Origin: JAFGGG01 sp964634205 | GTDB lineage: Bacteria > Spirochaetota > Spirochaetia > SZUA-6 > RPPD01 | Assembly (NCBI GenBank): GCA_964634205.1 | Contig: CAZWKE010000046.1 | Location: forward strand, 1 to 27,023 | Reading direction: 5' to 3' | Length of the DNA stretch: 27,023 nucleotides | Part shown: positions 6,952 through 14,366 of the stretch, piece by piece | How the letters are laid out: each line of letters starts with the position of its first letter | Position numbering within the stretch: position 1 is the stretch's first letter | Translations under genes and position numbers: made by a program | Notes under the pieces: generated by a model | The model's input: only the letters and a program-made list of their open reading frames with translations | The model's database searches: none | What the model was told of the DNA's origin: nothing

Positions 6952-7971
6952 TTATTCCTGCTCCGACTCCGGCTGCGGAAGCTCCCGGTCCCCGCCAAAA
7001 TCGCCTTTTCTGAACTTCAGGTCGATAAAAAACAGTGTTTTAAAAACCGGCATGATAAGCATATAACCGCAGGCCTGGATAAACGATGAAATCCCCAGCG
7101 GAATATATATGGATTTCATGGCTTTCATGATCGGCAGGTAATTCAAACCGTGGGATGAGTTTTTCATTATCGATTCAAAGGTCTGTATGTAGACGGGCAA
7201 AAGAAAAATCATGATGATGGGAAAGGTGGCCAGGGAAACGGCAAAGGACATCACGATACCCAGTAAGAGACTGTAGCCGAATACACGCCACCAGCTGCCG
7301 CGCACCAGTTTAAAGCTCTGTAAAATGCCCTGGGCCGGTGAGGCGTCATCGAGCACGAGAGCCTGCAGGGAGAAGCCGAAAGCGATGGTAAGCCAGATAA
7401 CGACGCAGAATATCCCCAGCATCATTGTAATTATCAATGCGCTTACGAACGCGGCCGATTTTACCAACAGCCCCATAATGACGCCGACAATAACAAACGC
7501 GATGGCGGAGGCAACGATTATTCCCAGGTAGATCACAATGAACAGCAGCAGCTGAAGTACAAGTTTTCCGAATTTGTTCTTTAAAATGAAAAAAAAGTTT
7601 TCTTTAAACGAAACCTGCCTGCCGTGGGCCCGGTGATATGTTTTGGCGCTGATACAGCCGGAAATAAACACCGCCGCAATGCTGTAGACAAACGAGGCGG
7701 CGAACAGCAGACCCAATGCTAAAAACAGGGGGGCCATAAGATCCCACTGGGTAGCGGCCGCCGCGGCGGTGCCCTCATGCTGTTGGGCAATAATGTTTAC
7801 GATTGCGTTGAAATAAAAATAAAATGCCGTCGCCATGGCAGCGGCGTAGGGGATAAATCCGACAAGCGACAATACAATGGAATCTTTCCAGGTGTATTTC
7901 AGCATTTTAATGGTCTTGTCAAAAATATCAGCAAGTGAGTACTTTTGGATGAATTGTTCTTTTGTGTTCAT
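6952..7971 (-). CDS. polytopic membrane protein of unknown function
   Basis: The 339 residues begin with a cytoplasmic, amphipathic segment (MNTKEQFIQKYSLADIFDKT). About six hydrophobic segments follow, near 31-55, 80-105, 140-170, 175-205, 235-265 and 285-320. The tail is acidic and Pro/Glu-rich. The layout, with a short soluble N-terminus ending in a 'fxxtfxllk' helix and then pairs of Gly/Ala/Ile-rich helices, resembles the DUF975/YciC or glycerophosphodiester-phosphodiesterase membrane-domain group. I see no motif that proves it. The ATG is preceded by AAGGAAG seven to ten bases upstream. It is the first gene of a two-gene unit with the CPBP protease, whose start lies 16 bases beyond its stop. 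That pairing suggests a shared membrane function. Confidence 0.8.
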   Translation of the reverse strand: MNTKEQFIQKYSLADIFDKTIKMLKYTWKDSIVLSLVGFIPYAAAMATAFYFYFNAIVNIIAQQHEGTAAAAATQWDLMAPLFLALGLLFAASFVYSIAAVFISGCISAKTYHRAHGRQVSFKENFFFILKNKFGKLVLQLLLFIVIYLGIIVASAIAFVIVGVIMGLLVKSAAFVSALIITMMLGIFCVVIWLTIAFGFSLQALVLDDASPAQGILQSFKLVRGSWWRVFGYSLLLGIVMSFAVSLATFPIIMIFLLPVYIQTFESIMKNSSHGLNYLPIMKAMKSIYIPLGISSFIQACGYMLIMPVFKTLFFIDLKFRKGDFGGDRELPQPESEQE

Positions 7972-8062
7972 TGTTCTTCCTTCTATGCAATCATAGATAT
8001 TTATGCAATCTCGTCAAGTAAAAAATTCGATTATTCAATACCGAACGGCTGAGGCATCTAAA

Positions 8063-8153
8063 GCAATTTTAAATTTGTTCCTTTGCCTAGCTCTAAAAGG
8101 CAGCAAAATAGTTATACTATCATGAAACCATAATCGAACAAATTTAAAATTGC
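8063..8153 (-). repeat. large hairpin A: 18-bp perfect inverted repeat with a 55-nt loop
   Basis: GCAATTTTAAATTTGTTC at 8063-8080 is the exact reverse complement of 8136-8153. Read on the minus strand, the loop opens with GATTAT and has a central CTGCC. Hairpin B read on the plus strand shows both at nearly the same places. I therefore assign the element to the minus strand. Neither arm is followed by a T-run. Confidence 0.85.
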
Positions 8154-8181
8154 CTGCCGGAGCATACTGATACAGGCAATT
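8148..8181. repeat. 9-bp inverted repeat linking hairpins A and B (alternative fold)
   Basis: AATTGCCTG at 8148-8156 pairs with CAGGCAATT at 8173-8181, loop 16 bases. It uses the inner ends of both large stems, so this small hairpin and the two large ones compete. Confidence 0.6.
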
Positions 8182-8263
8182 CTCATTTTGAACGATTATT
8201 TTTATATGCTTTTATAGTTTTATCTGCCCCTAATGCCACGCAATGGTTCAAAATGAGAATTGC
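8176..8263 (+). repeat. large hairpin B: 18-bp perfect inverted repeat with a 52-nt loop
   Basis: GCAATTCTCATTTTGAAC at 8176-8193 is the exact reverse complement of 8246-8263. Compared with hairpin A the arm differs at five of 18 positions (7, 9, 11, 16, 17), and each change is matched in the other arm. The loop shares GATTAT at its start, CTGCC in the middle and a GCAA-G-like end with the minus-strand loop of hairpin A. Confidence 0.85.
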
Positions 8264-8275
8264 TGAGGCATCTAC

Positions 8276-8304
8276 TTGACAAACAGCGTGTTAGAGTAAA
8301 TAAT
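8276..8304 (+). promoter_or_regulatory. sigma-70 promoter of the lolA-rodZ-rimO-uvrD operon
   Basis: TTGACA at 8276-8281 (6/6) and AATAAT at 8299-8304 (5/6) are 17 bases apart, giving a start near 8311. The ATG of the LolA-like gene follows at 8344. The -35 begins two bases after the right 13-bp direct repeat, so hairpin B lies directly upstream. Confidence 0.75.
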
Positions 8305-8343
8305 GCATACATACGCTCATTTTCAGGAGAGAAAGAGATAATA

Positions 8344-9024
8344 ATGAAAAATAAACACATCATTTTGTTATTTTTGATATATATATTTTCCGCAGTTGTT
8401 GTCTTGCCGGCTGCTTCACAAGAGATTATTACGGCTCAGGAATTCCTCAGCAAGGTTTCCGACGTCTATGCCTCGTTATATGATTATACCGCCTCTATAC
8501 GGATCACCAAGGGTGATCTTGTACAGACCGGGTTGTTGATGTATTCGAACCGGAATTTGTTGAAAATCGAATTTTCCAATCCGCCGGGGCAGGTCTTATT
8601 GGTAGACGGGGAAAAGCTCAGTGTCTATATCCCCAGGTATCGCACCATTCTTGAACAGAGGTACTCTTCAAACGGGGCCGGATTGGCTACGGCAAAGGGG
8701 CTCTCCCTACTTCAGGATAATTATATGGTTTCCTATGTCGTTAAAGGTAAAGTGCCGCTGGACGAAGGATCCAGCGTGTTGGTAACAAAACTGTTGCTCA
8801 CTCCATATTCGGGGTCGTCCGAAGGGTTCAAGCATATCATACTTTCAATTGATGGAAATAACCTGATCCGCCGGGTTGAAGGCACTACCGTTCAATTGGA
8901 AAAAATAGTTTTTGATTTTTACGGAATACGCCTGAATGTCGGTATTCCGCTTACCAAATTTGATTTTGACCCGCCCGCCATGACGAACGTATACCCTGAT
9001 TTCCTTTACAACACAATAGAGTAG
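8344..9024 (+). CDS. LolA-like outer-membrane lipoprotein carrier protein
   Basis: Periplasmic chaperone of the type that carries lipoproteins from the inner to the outer membrane. The 226-residue protein starts with a classical signal peptide: Lys-rich start, hydrophobic core IILLFLIYIFSAVVVLP, and likely cleavage at AAS-Q near residue 25. The mature part has the LolA pattern of a helix (EFLSKVSDVYASLYDY) followed by long amphipathic strands. These include TASIRITKG, GLLMYSNRNLLKIEFSNPPGQVLLVDGEKLSVYIP and a C-terminal FDFDPPAMTNVYPDF segment. I choose ATG 8344 rather than an in-frame non-ATG start at 8260. The latter lies upstream of the promoter and adds residues before the signal peptide. 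AGGAGA at 8325-8330 is somewhat distant. It leads an operon; the next ATG is 5 bases after its stop. Confidence 0.82.
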   Translation: MKNKHIILLFLIYIFSAVVVLPAASQEIITAQEFLSKVSDVYASLYDYTASIRITKGDLVQTGLLMYSNRNLLKIEFSNPPGQVLLVDGEKLSVYIPRYRTILEQRYSSNGAGLATAKGLSLLQDNYMVSYVVKGKVPLDEGSSVLVTKLLLTPYSGSSEGFKHIILSIDGNNLIRRVEGTTVQLEKIVFDFYGIRLNVGIPLTKFDFDPPAMTNVYPDFLYNTIE

Positions 9025-9029
9025 GGTCT

Positions 9030-10121
9030 ATGGAATCATTCGGCGAAAAGTTAAGAAAAACACGGGAGAGTCTTAATTACTCTATTGAGCAGGCGGCACG
9101 CGATACCAATATCAGCAAACGCTATTTGGTAGCTCTGGAAAACGAGGATTTTTCGCTTTTTCCGGGAGAGACGTATTTAAAGGGTTTTTTAAAGAACTAT
9201 GCCGATTACCTGGGCCTTGAGGGTGAAGAGCTGGTAAATATCTATAAAAATATGAAGATTCAGGAACAGCCCGTACCCCTGGATCAACTCCTGGAAAACA
9301 AACACGAAAAGTCCCCCAAACTGTTATTAATGATCAGCGGTCTGGTTGTGGCAGCGGCACTTGTGGTTATCTTGCTTGTTACCCAGCCGTTCGGGGCCGG
9401 GGAGGCACAGCCGGCGGCCCGGGAAACAGCAAAGCCCGAGAATGAGTATGTGTTCAAGGATTACGCAAAAAGCTTTGACGTTACCACGGGTACAAAAATA
9501 ACGGTGGTTGACAGTGGTGATAAAGAGCGGGGCAGTTTGACCGTTCACTCCATCGCCAATAATGTGGTGATCGCCAGTGATTACGGGCAGTTCGATCTGG
9601 GGCTCGGTATGAAAAAACAGATAGATTTAAACGGCGATTCAACGCTTGATGTGGAAATCAGTGTGAATGATATTTATGCAAGCGGTTCGGAAAAACACGC
9701 CAAACTGGCGCTGTTAAAACTTACCTCCGGGCAGGTTGCAACAACCGCCCCGGCGGACAACCAGGAGATAGATATCAATGAGTTGACCAAGCTTTATGGA
9801 AATGATGCCCAGCTTATTACCAACGCCGGCAAGCCCGAAGCTTTTACAGTCGATGTCCGGTTTACCGGAAACTGCCTGTTTATTTATTACCTGGACGGAA
9901 AACCCAGAGAACAAAAGTTTATGTACACCAATCAGTTCCTGAGCCTGCCGGTCAATGAAAAGGCTGATTTTCGTTTTTCCAACGCGGGTAGTGTGACCAT
10001 GAAGGTAAAGGAAAACCAGATCCAGTTGGGTGGGTTCGGCCAGGTCGCTGCGCGTCTTATCACCTGGAAAAAAGATGAAAACAGAAATACCTATTATCTT
10101 TTATCGCTTCCGGAAAAATAA
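9030..10121 (+). CDS. RodZ-like membrane-anchored helix-turn-helix protein
   Basis: The first ~75 residues are an HTH_25/RodZ cytoplasmic domain: GEKLRKTRESLNYSIEQAARDTNISKRYLVALENEDF, then the hallmark FPGETYLKGFLKNYADYLGL. A single membrane helix lies at about 98-117 (LLLMISGLVVAAALVVILLV). It is followed by a ~245-residue extracytoplasmic part rich in beta strands and polar residues. In rod-shaped bacteria RodZ links MreB to the wall-elongation machinery. In spirochaetes similar proteins have long C-terminal parts of unclear role. Here no MreB gene is nearby, so a cell-shape role is inference from the domain. The gene sits 5 bases after the LolA-like gene and 21 bases before rimO. Confidence 0.85.
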   Translation: MESFGEKLRKTRESLNYSIEQAARDTNISKRYLVALENEDFSLFPGETYLKGFLKNYADYLGLEGEELVNIYKNMKIQEQPVPLDQLLENKHEKSPKLLLMISGLVVAAALVVILLVTQPFGAGEAQPAARETAKPENEYVFKDYAKSFDVTTGTKITVVDSGDKERGSLTVHSIANNVVIASDYGQFDLGLGMKKQIDLNGDSTLDVEISVNDIYASGSEKHAKLALLKLTSGQVATTAPADNQEIDINELTKLYGNDAQLITNAGKPEAFTVDVRFTGNCLFIYYLDGKPREQKFMYTNQFLSLPVNEKADFRFSNAGSVTMKVKENQIQLGGFGQVAARLITWKKDENRNTYYLLSLPEK

Positions 10122-10142
10122 ACATTATAGTATCAGTAGAGG

Positions 10143-11456
10143 ATGAGAACGTTATTCTATATCGAAAGCCTGGGTTGTGCCAAAAACCAGGTGGATTCTG
10201 AAGCGCTGATCGCGTTGCTGGAACAGTCCGGCTTTCATTATACGGAAAATATTGATTCTGCTCATTACATCATCGTGAATACCTGCGGGTTTATCGAATC
10301 GGCCAAACAGGAGTCAATCGATACGGTGTTAATGCTTAAACAACAGTATCCGCAAAAAAAGCTTCTAATGGTGGGCTGCCTCGTACAGCGGTACGGCAGT
10401 GAGTTGTACACGGAACTTACCGAAGTGGACGGGTTCATGGGGAACCGGAACCTCGGTTCCATAGAAGCGGTACTCCGTGACGCTGAACGTGGTACCAGAC
10501 CACTGGCCGTGCCGGATGATTATCTGGATGTGTATGATCATGGGAACAACAGGTCGCTTTCGTTTCCGGGAAGCGCATATGTGAAACTGGCGGAGGGGTG
10601 CGGAAACAACTGCTCCTACTGCGCCATCCCGCTTATTCGCGGGCCATTGTGCTCCCGGCCGCTTAAGAACATTGTCCGGCAGGTTGAAACCCTGGTCTCA
10701 TCGGGGATTCATGAAATTATCTTCATTGCCCAGGACCTTTCTTCATATGGTCTGGACAGGGGATCGGCGGAGTTGGTCACCTTGATAAAAAAGGTCTTAG
10801 AATCGCGGCATGACTTCTGGCTGCGCCTACTGTATATTCATCCGGACAGGTTTCCCCTGCCCCTGCTTAATGTGGTCAGACAGGACCCGCGGGTGCTGCC
10901 GTACTTCGACCTTCCCTTTCAGCACGCAAGCCCGGTGGTTCTGCGTGCCATGGGGCGTAAAGGCAGCGGAGAGGAATATTTGAAACTGGTGGAGAACATC
11001 CGCGGGATTTTACCCGATGCGGTTGTTCGTTCGACCTTTCTTACGGGTTTTCCCGGTGAAAGTGAGGAAGACTTTCGGATGTTATTGGATTTTCAGGAGA
11101 AGGCGGGTTTAAATTGGGCCGGAGTATTTACCTATTCAAGGGAGGAGGGTACCGCGGCCGCGAACTACAAGCCCCGGGTAAAAAAACAGGTTGCACGGGA
11201 ACGGCAGGCACAGCTTCAGGAGGCCCAGGAGCGGATTACCGCGCGCTGGCTGGATTCGTTCCCCGGGACGGAACGGGACGTGCTGATTGAGGAACGGGTG
11301 GAAAAACAGGGCATGTTCCTGGCCCGCGGCTATTTTCAGGCTCCGGAGGTTGACGGGCTTGTGGTTGTAAACGGAGATGAAGCAGTACCGGGCAGTATAG
11401 CCAGGGTAAGGATTATAAAACGGAACGGGCCGGACCTGGAAGGAGTGCTGTGCTAG
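10143..11456 (+). CDS. rimO: ribosomal protein uS12 methylthiotransferase RimO
   Basis: Radical-SAM enzyme that adds a methylthio group to the conserved Asp of ribosomal protein S12. The N-terminal UPF0004 domain has its three cluster Cys in ESLGCAKNQVDSE, NTCGFIESAKQESI and MVGCLVQRYG. The radical-SAM domain has AEGCGNNCSYCAIPLIRG with CxxxCxxC (about residues 152-159). A C-terminal TRAM domain covers about 373-437. The RimO-type 'ESLGCAKNQVDSE' and 'YCAIPLIRG' segments, the 437-residue length and the IHPDRFP region separate it from MiaB. A GAGG immediately precedes the ATG with little spacing, and no other Met lies before the first Cys motif. It abuts the helicase gene with no gap between its stop and the next ATG. 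Confidence 0.93.
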   Translation: MRTLFYIESLGCAKNQVDSEALIALLEQSGFHYTENIDSAHYIIVNTCGFIESAKQESIDTVLMLKQQYPQKKLLMVGCLVQRYGSELYTELTEVDGFMGNRNLGSIEAVLRDAERGTRPLAVPDDYLDVYDHGNNRSLSFPGSAYVKLAEGCGNNCSYCAIPLIRGPLCSRPLKNIVRQVETLVSSGIHEIIFIAQDLSSYGLDRGSAELVTLIKKVLESRHDFWLRLLYIHPDRFPLPLLNVVRQDPRVLPYFDLPFQHASPVVLRAMGRKGSGEEYLKLVENIRGILPDAVVRSTFLTGFPGESEEDFRMLLDFQEKAGLNWAGVFTYSREEGTAAANYKPRVKKQVARERQAQLQEAQERITARWLDSFPGTERDVLIEERVEKQGMFLARGYFQAPEVDGLVVVNGDEAVPGSIARVRIIKRNGPDLEGVLC

Positions 11457-13568
11457 ATGAAAAGTGAAGGCGACCGGGCTTACCTGCGGGAATTGAATCC
11501 GGAACAATATGCCGCGGTGATCCACAGCGGATCGCCCCTGTTGATTCTGGCCGGGGCCGGTTCCGGGAAAACCCGGGTGATTACCACCAAGATCGCGTAT
11601 GCCATAGACACACTTGCCTTGCCGGCCGAGTCAATCCTGGCCGTTACCTTTACCAATAAAGCAGCCCTGGAAATGAGGAGTCGGGTATCTTCCCTGATCC
11701 CCGGCGCGGAGAGGGTAATGATACGTACCTTTCATTCGTTCGGCGCCTGGCTGCTGCGAAAATACGGCGCAAAGCTCGGTATTGATCCGGGGTTCCTGAT
11801 TTATGATGAGGACGACAGCCTGGCGCTGTTGAAGCAGGATTTAAAAGATGCGTATGACCTGTCCGGAATAAAGCAGTATCTCTACTGGATCCAGCGGGCC
11901 AAGGATCTGGCCGTCTTACCGGGCCGGGAGCTGAGTCAGGTAAGTCACGACAGAGACCTGCCCGCGATCTATGCCTCCTACCAGGAGCATCTGGATGCCA
12001 CGGGCAACCTTGATTTCGGCGACCTGATCATGAAAAGCGTGGAACTGCTGCGGGAATGTCCCGCGGTAAGTGAGAAGATTCGCGGACGCTTTCGCATGAT
12101 TCTGGTTGATGAGTACCAGGACTCCAATGTGGCCCAGTTCAAGCTGCTGCAGGAAATATACGGGCAGGAGACCTACCTTTGTGTAGTTGGGGATGATGAC
12201 CAGTCGATTTATAAATTCAGGGGAGCGGAAATAGAAAATATCCTGGGATTCCCCGAGCATTTTCCGCATACCAAGATAATCAGGCTGGAGCAAAACTACC
12301 GATCAACGCAAAAAATCCTGGAGGCCGCCTCGGCTGTAGTGGCGCACAACAAGAACCGGATGGGAAAAACGCTTGTTACCGCAAACAGCGAGGGTAAGGA
12401 TATTGTGGCCGCCTACCTGCGCGACCATCAGGAAGAGGCCGAATTCTGTGCCGAGGTGATACGGGACGGTGCGTATAAGGAAACCGCGATCCTCTATCGG
12501 ATGAACTACCAGTCGCGCCATTTTGAGGAGTTGTTTTTACGTTCCGGTATCCCCTATCAGATTGTCGGGACGCAGCGTTTTTATGAGCGCGAGGAAATAA
12601 AGGACGCGCTCTGCTATCTGGCGCTGCTGCAGAACCCCAATGACGAGCTGGCTTTCCGTCGCGTGGTCAATAAACCTTCGCGCGGAATCGGAAAGATCAG
12701 TCTGGAAAAAATTTTGGAACGGCGAAAGCAGAACGGTGCCGATTTCATTACCTGCTGCCGGGAAAGCGGACGAAATTTAAGTAAAAACGCACGAACCGGG
12801 GCGGATGCTTTTCTTACCTGCCTTGATTCCCTGGCCTCCCGGCTTGAAACCGGTAAACTCTCAGACTTTATTCATCTCCTCATAGAAACAAGCGGACTGC
12901 TGGCGTATTATGAAAAGAAGGACGCCGCGGAAGGCACGGGCAAATGTTCCAACCTGCTGGAGCTGATAAACGCGGCCATGCCGTATCCCTCAGGCAAAGA
13001 GGGGCTGCTGCAGTTCCTGGAGAACACCCTGTTAAACAATCCGGAGACGGAAGATCCCGAGCAGGGAAAGGTGACCCTGATTACCGTGCATAATACCAAG
13101 GGTTTGGAGTTTGAACGGGTGATCATAACAGGCCTGGAGGAAGGGGTCTTCCCGTCCTTTCCCGGAACCGACCCGATAGACGCCTCTGAGGAAGAGATAG
13201 AGGAAGAGCGCAGGCTGTTTTACGTGGGAATTACCAGGGCAAAGGAGGAGCTGTATTTGACAAGCTGTAGAAAACGCCCGTTATACGGCCGCTTTATTAC
13301 CTCGATGCCCTCAAGGTTTTTGGCGGAGATCCCGGCACACCTGGTAATGAAATATGATAACACCGCCGCGAATCCGGAGCATTCCGCGTCGTATGACCAG
13401 TTCTGCCGCGGGGCCCGGGTCTTTCATGACGACTACGGGTACGGTATTGTCGTCAAGCATGAGGCCAGGGGAGAACACTCTCTGGTTACCGTACGTTTTG
13501 ATACGGGCAGGAGCGCCCGGTTTATCCCCGATTACTCCTCATTGGTGAGAATAAAAGAAGAGTTTTAA
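11457..13568 (+). CDS. UvrD/PcrA-type superfamily 1A DNA helicase
   Basis: ATP-driven 3'-5' helicase for nucleotide-excision or mismatch repair and for removal of stalled polymerases. Canonical SF1A motifs occur in order: Q-motif LNPEQYAAV, Walker A GAGSGKT (33-39), motif Ia VTFTNKAA, motif II ILVDEYQDSN, motif III VVGDDDQSIYKFRGAE, motif IV LEQNYRST, motif V VTLITVHNTKGLEF, and motif VI EERRLFYVGITRAKEELYL. The C-terminus (about 645-700), with GARVFHDDYGYGIVV and SARFIPDYSSLVRI, is the Tudor-like RNA-polymerase-binding domain of PcrA/UvrD. The length of 703 residues is usual. AAGGAG at 11440-11445, inside rimO, serves the ATG that directly follows the rimO stop, so translation is probably coupled. 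Confidence 0.93.
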   Translation: MKSEGDRAYLRELNPEQYAAVIHSGSPLLILAGAGSGKTRVITTKIAYAIDTLALPAESILAVTFTNKAALEMRSRVSSLIPGAERVMIRTFHSFGAWLLRKYGAKLGIDPGFLIYDEDDSLALLKQDLKDAYDLSGIKQYLYWIQRAKDLAVLPGRELSQVSHDRDLPAIYASYQEHLDATGNLDFGDLIMKSVELLRECPAVSEKIRGRFRMILVDEYQDSNVAQFKLLQEIYGQETYLCVVGDDDQSIYKFRGAEIENILGFPEHFPHTKIIRLEQNYRSTQKILEAASAVVAHNKNRMGKTLVTANSEGKDIVAAYLRDHQEEAEFCAEVIRDGAYKETAILYRMNYQSRHFEELFLRSGIPYQIVGTQRFYEREEIKDALCYLALLQNPNDELAFRRVVNKPSRGIGKISLEKILERRKQNGADFITCCRESGRNLSKNARTGADAFLTCLDSLASRLETGKLSDFIHLLIETSGLLAYYEKKDAAEGTGKCSNLLELINAAMPYPSGKEGLLQFLENTLLNNPETEDPEQGKVTLITVHNTKGLEFERVIITGLEEGVFPSFPGTDPIDASEEEIEEERRLFYVGITRAKEELYLTSCRKRPLYGRFITSMPSRFLAEIPAHLVMKYDNTAANPEHSASYDQFCRGARVFHDDYGYGIVVKHEARGEHSLVTVRFDTGRSARFIPDYSSLVRIKEEF

Positions 13569-13574
13569 TTATTT

Positions 13575-13598
13575 CCGGGGAGACAGCTTTTTCCCCGG
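13575..13598. terminator. hairpin in the convergent gap after the helicase gene
   Basis: CCGGGGA at 13575-13581 pairs with TCCCCGG at 13592-13598, with two further weak pairs inside. It lies between the helicase stop (13568) and the stop of the converging gene (13627). No T-tract follows on either strand, so intrinsic termination is doubtful. Confidence 0.3.
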
Positions 13599-13626
13599 CG
13601 GCCGCTCGCACTACGGATTCATTACC

Positions 13627-14220
13627 TTACCAGGTAATAATATACGTGCAGCTGTCCGCCCCCTTTTTTCTGCAGGGCTTTGATTCGTCATGGGTGACCG
13701 TGACCTTTGGTTCGAATTTTTTGGCCATGGTGGTGATGATTCCGTGGTCGAACGCGCAGGGATAGGGGTTCTTGCATTCACTGATAATGATATTTTTTCC
13801 GTCTATCCTTTCGTAGCCGTAATGCCCGATCCCATCCTGCATGGTCCCGCTCTCCGGATTAAAGAGGATCTGTCCGTTTTTCCTGTGGTTCATATGGTAG
13901 GCAATATCGATTGATTGGATCGCACTGTCGATATCCTTGACCCACGGAGGGAATTGTGCGTTTTCCGGTATCTTCATCCCGATCTGTTTCAGTGTTGGAT
14001 CCCCGATTTCACTGGCAATCTGTTCAAAGGCCGCCAGCCAGCCCTCATGGGAATACCAACCATCCATCTCAATTACGTACTCGCCGTCCTTTTTTTCACC
14101 GATTCCCGCCTTCAGCAGAATCTCTTTGGCCAACGATTTGAAATGTCCGATGCCGTCCACAACGGCATAAACGGTTTGTCCGTTTACCTCTATTCCCGGT
14201 TCAAACGCCCTAAATTGCAT
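13627..14220 (-). CDS. uncharacterised protein with a V4R-like C-terminal Cys motif
   Basis: A 197-residue soluble protein without signal peptide or membrane helix. The last third has several close Cys, in SECKNPYPCAFDHG and CRKKGADSCTYIITW. The closing C-x(n)-GADSC-T-Y/F pattern recalls the V4R/4-vinyl-reductase and heme-NO-binding-like folds, which sense small ligands or metals. The middle holds QFPPWVKDIDSAIQSIDIAYHMNHRKNG in part, similar in shape to DUF2378-like proteins. The assignment is from motif memory only. A strong AGAGGAGG about six bases before the ATG sets the start. A promoter with TATAAT lies 68 bases upstream, so it is probably transcribed alone, at the end of the long minus-strand cluster. 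Confidence 0.75.
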   Translation of the reverse strand: MQFRAFEPGIEVNGQTVYAVVDGIGHFKSLAKEILLKAGIGEKKDGEYVIEMDGWYSHEGWLAAFEQIASEIGDPTLKQIGMKIPENAQFPPWVKDIDSAIQSIDIAYHMNHRKNGQILFNPESGTMQDGIGHYGYERIDGKNIIISECKNPYPCAFDHGIITTMAKKFEPKVTVTHDESKPCRKKGADSCTYIITW

Positions 14221-14287
14221 TACACGCCTCCTCTTAAAGTAATTTTATGTACCGAAACTATTTTTATGGTTTTATTTTTATAGTCTT

Positions 14288-14317
14288 ATTATAGAAACAC
14301 AACCGAGATAATGCCAG
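14288..14317 (-). promoter_or_regulatory. candidate promoter for the V4R-like gene
   Basis: On the minus strand CTGGCA (14317-14312) is followed after 18 bases by TATAAT (14293-14288). The -10 is perfect; the -35 matches 4/6. The 146-base gap that holds it shows nothing else recognisable. Confidence 0.45.
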
Positions 14318-14366
14318 AAAAAAAATATTGGTTATATTGTTTCAGGCACAGGCTGCCTACCGACCG

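Larger units (their letters stand above)
8048..8274. repeat. 13-bp direct repeats bounding a two-hairpin element
   Basis: GCTGAGGCATCTA occurs exactly at 8048-8060 and 8262-8274. The copies bound the two large inverted repeats described separately. The region lies between two divergent genes. Nothing in it codes, and no transposase or terminator T-tract is present. The repeats could mark an inserted miniature element or be part of the element itself. Of the rest of the 372-base intergenic region (7972-8343), only the downstream promoter is recognisable. Confidence 0.8.

Noticed and set aside
8048..8274. Tandem Rho-independent terminators or a CRISPR-like array
   Set aside because: The genes on either side diverge from this region, so no transcript ends here; neither stem is followed by a T-run, loops exceed 50 nt, and there are only two copies in inverted orientation with unequal spacers.
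8048..8274. Integron attC sites or an IS200/IS605 end
   Set aside because: The stems are perfect and lack the RYYYAAC/GTTRRRY core pair and unpaired bases of attC; there is no integrase, TnpA or TnpB gene in the window.
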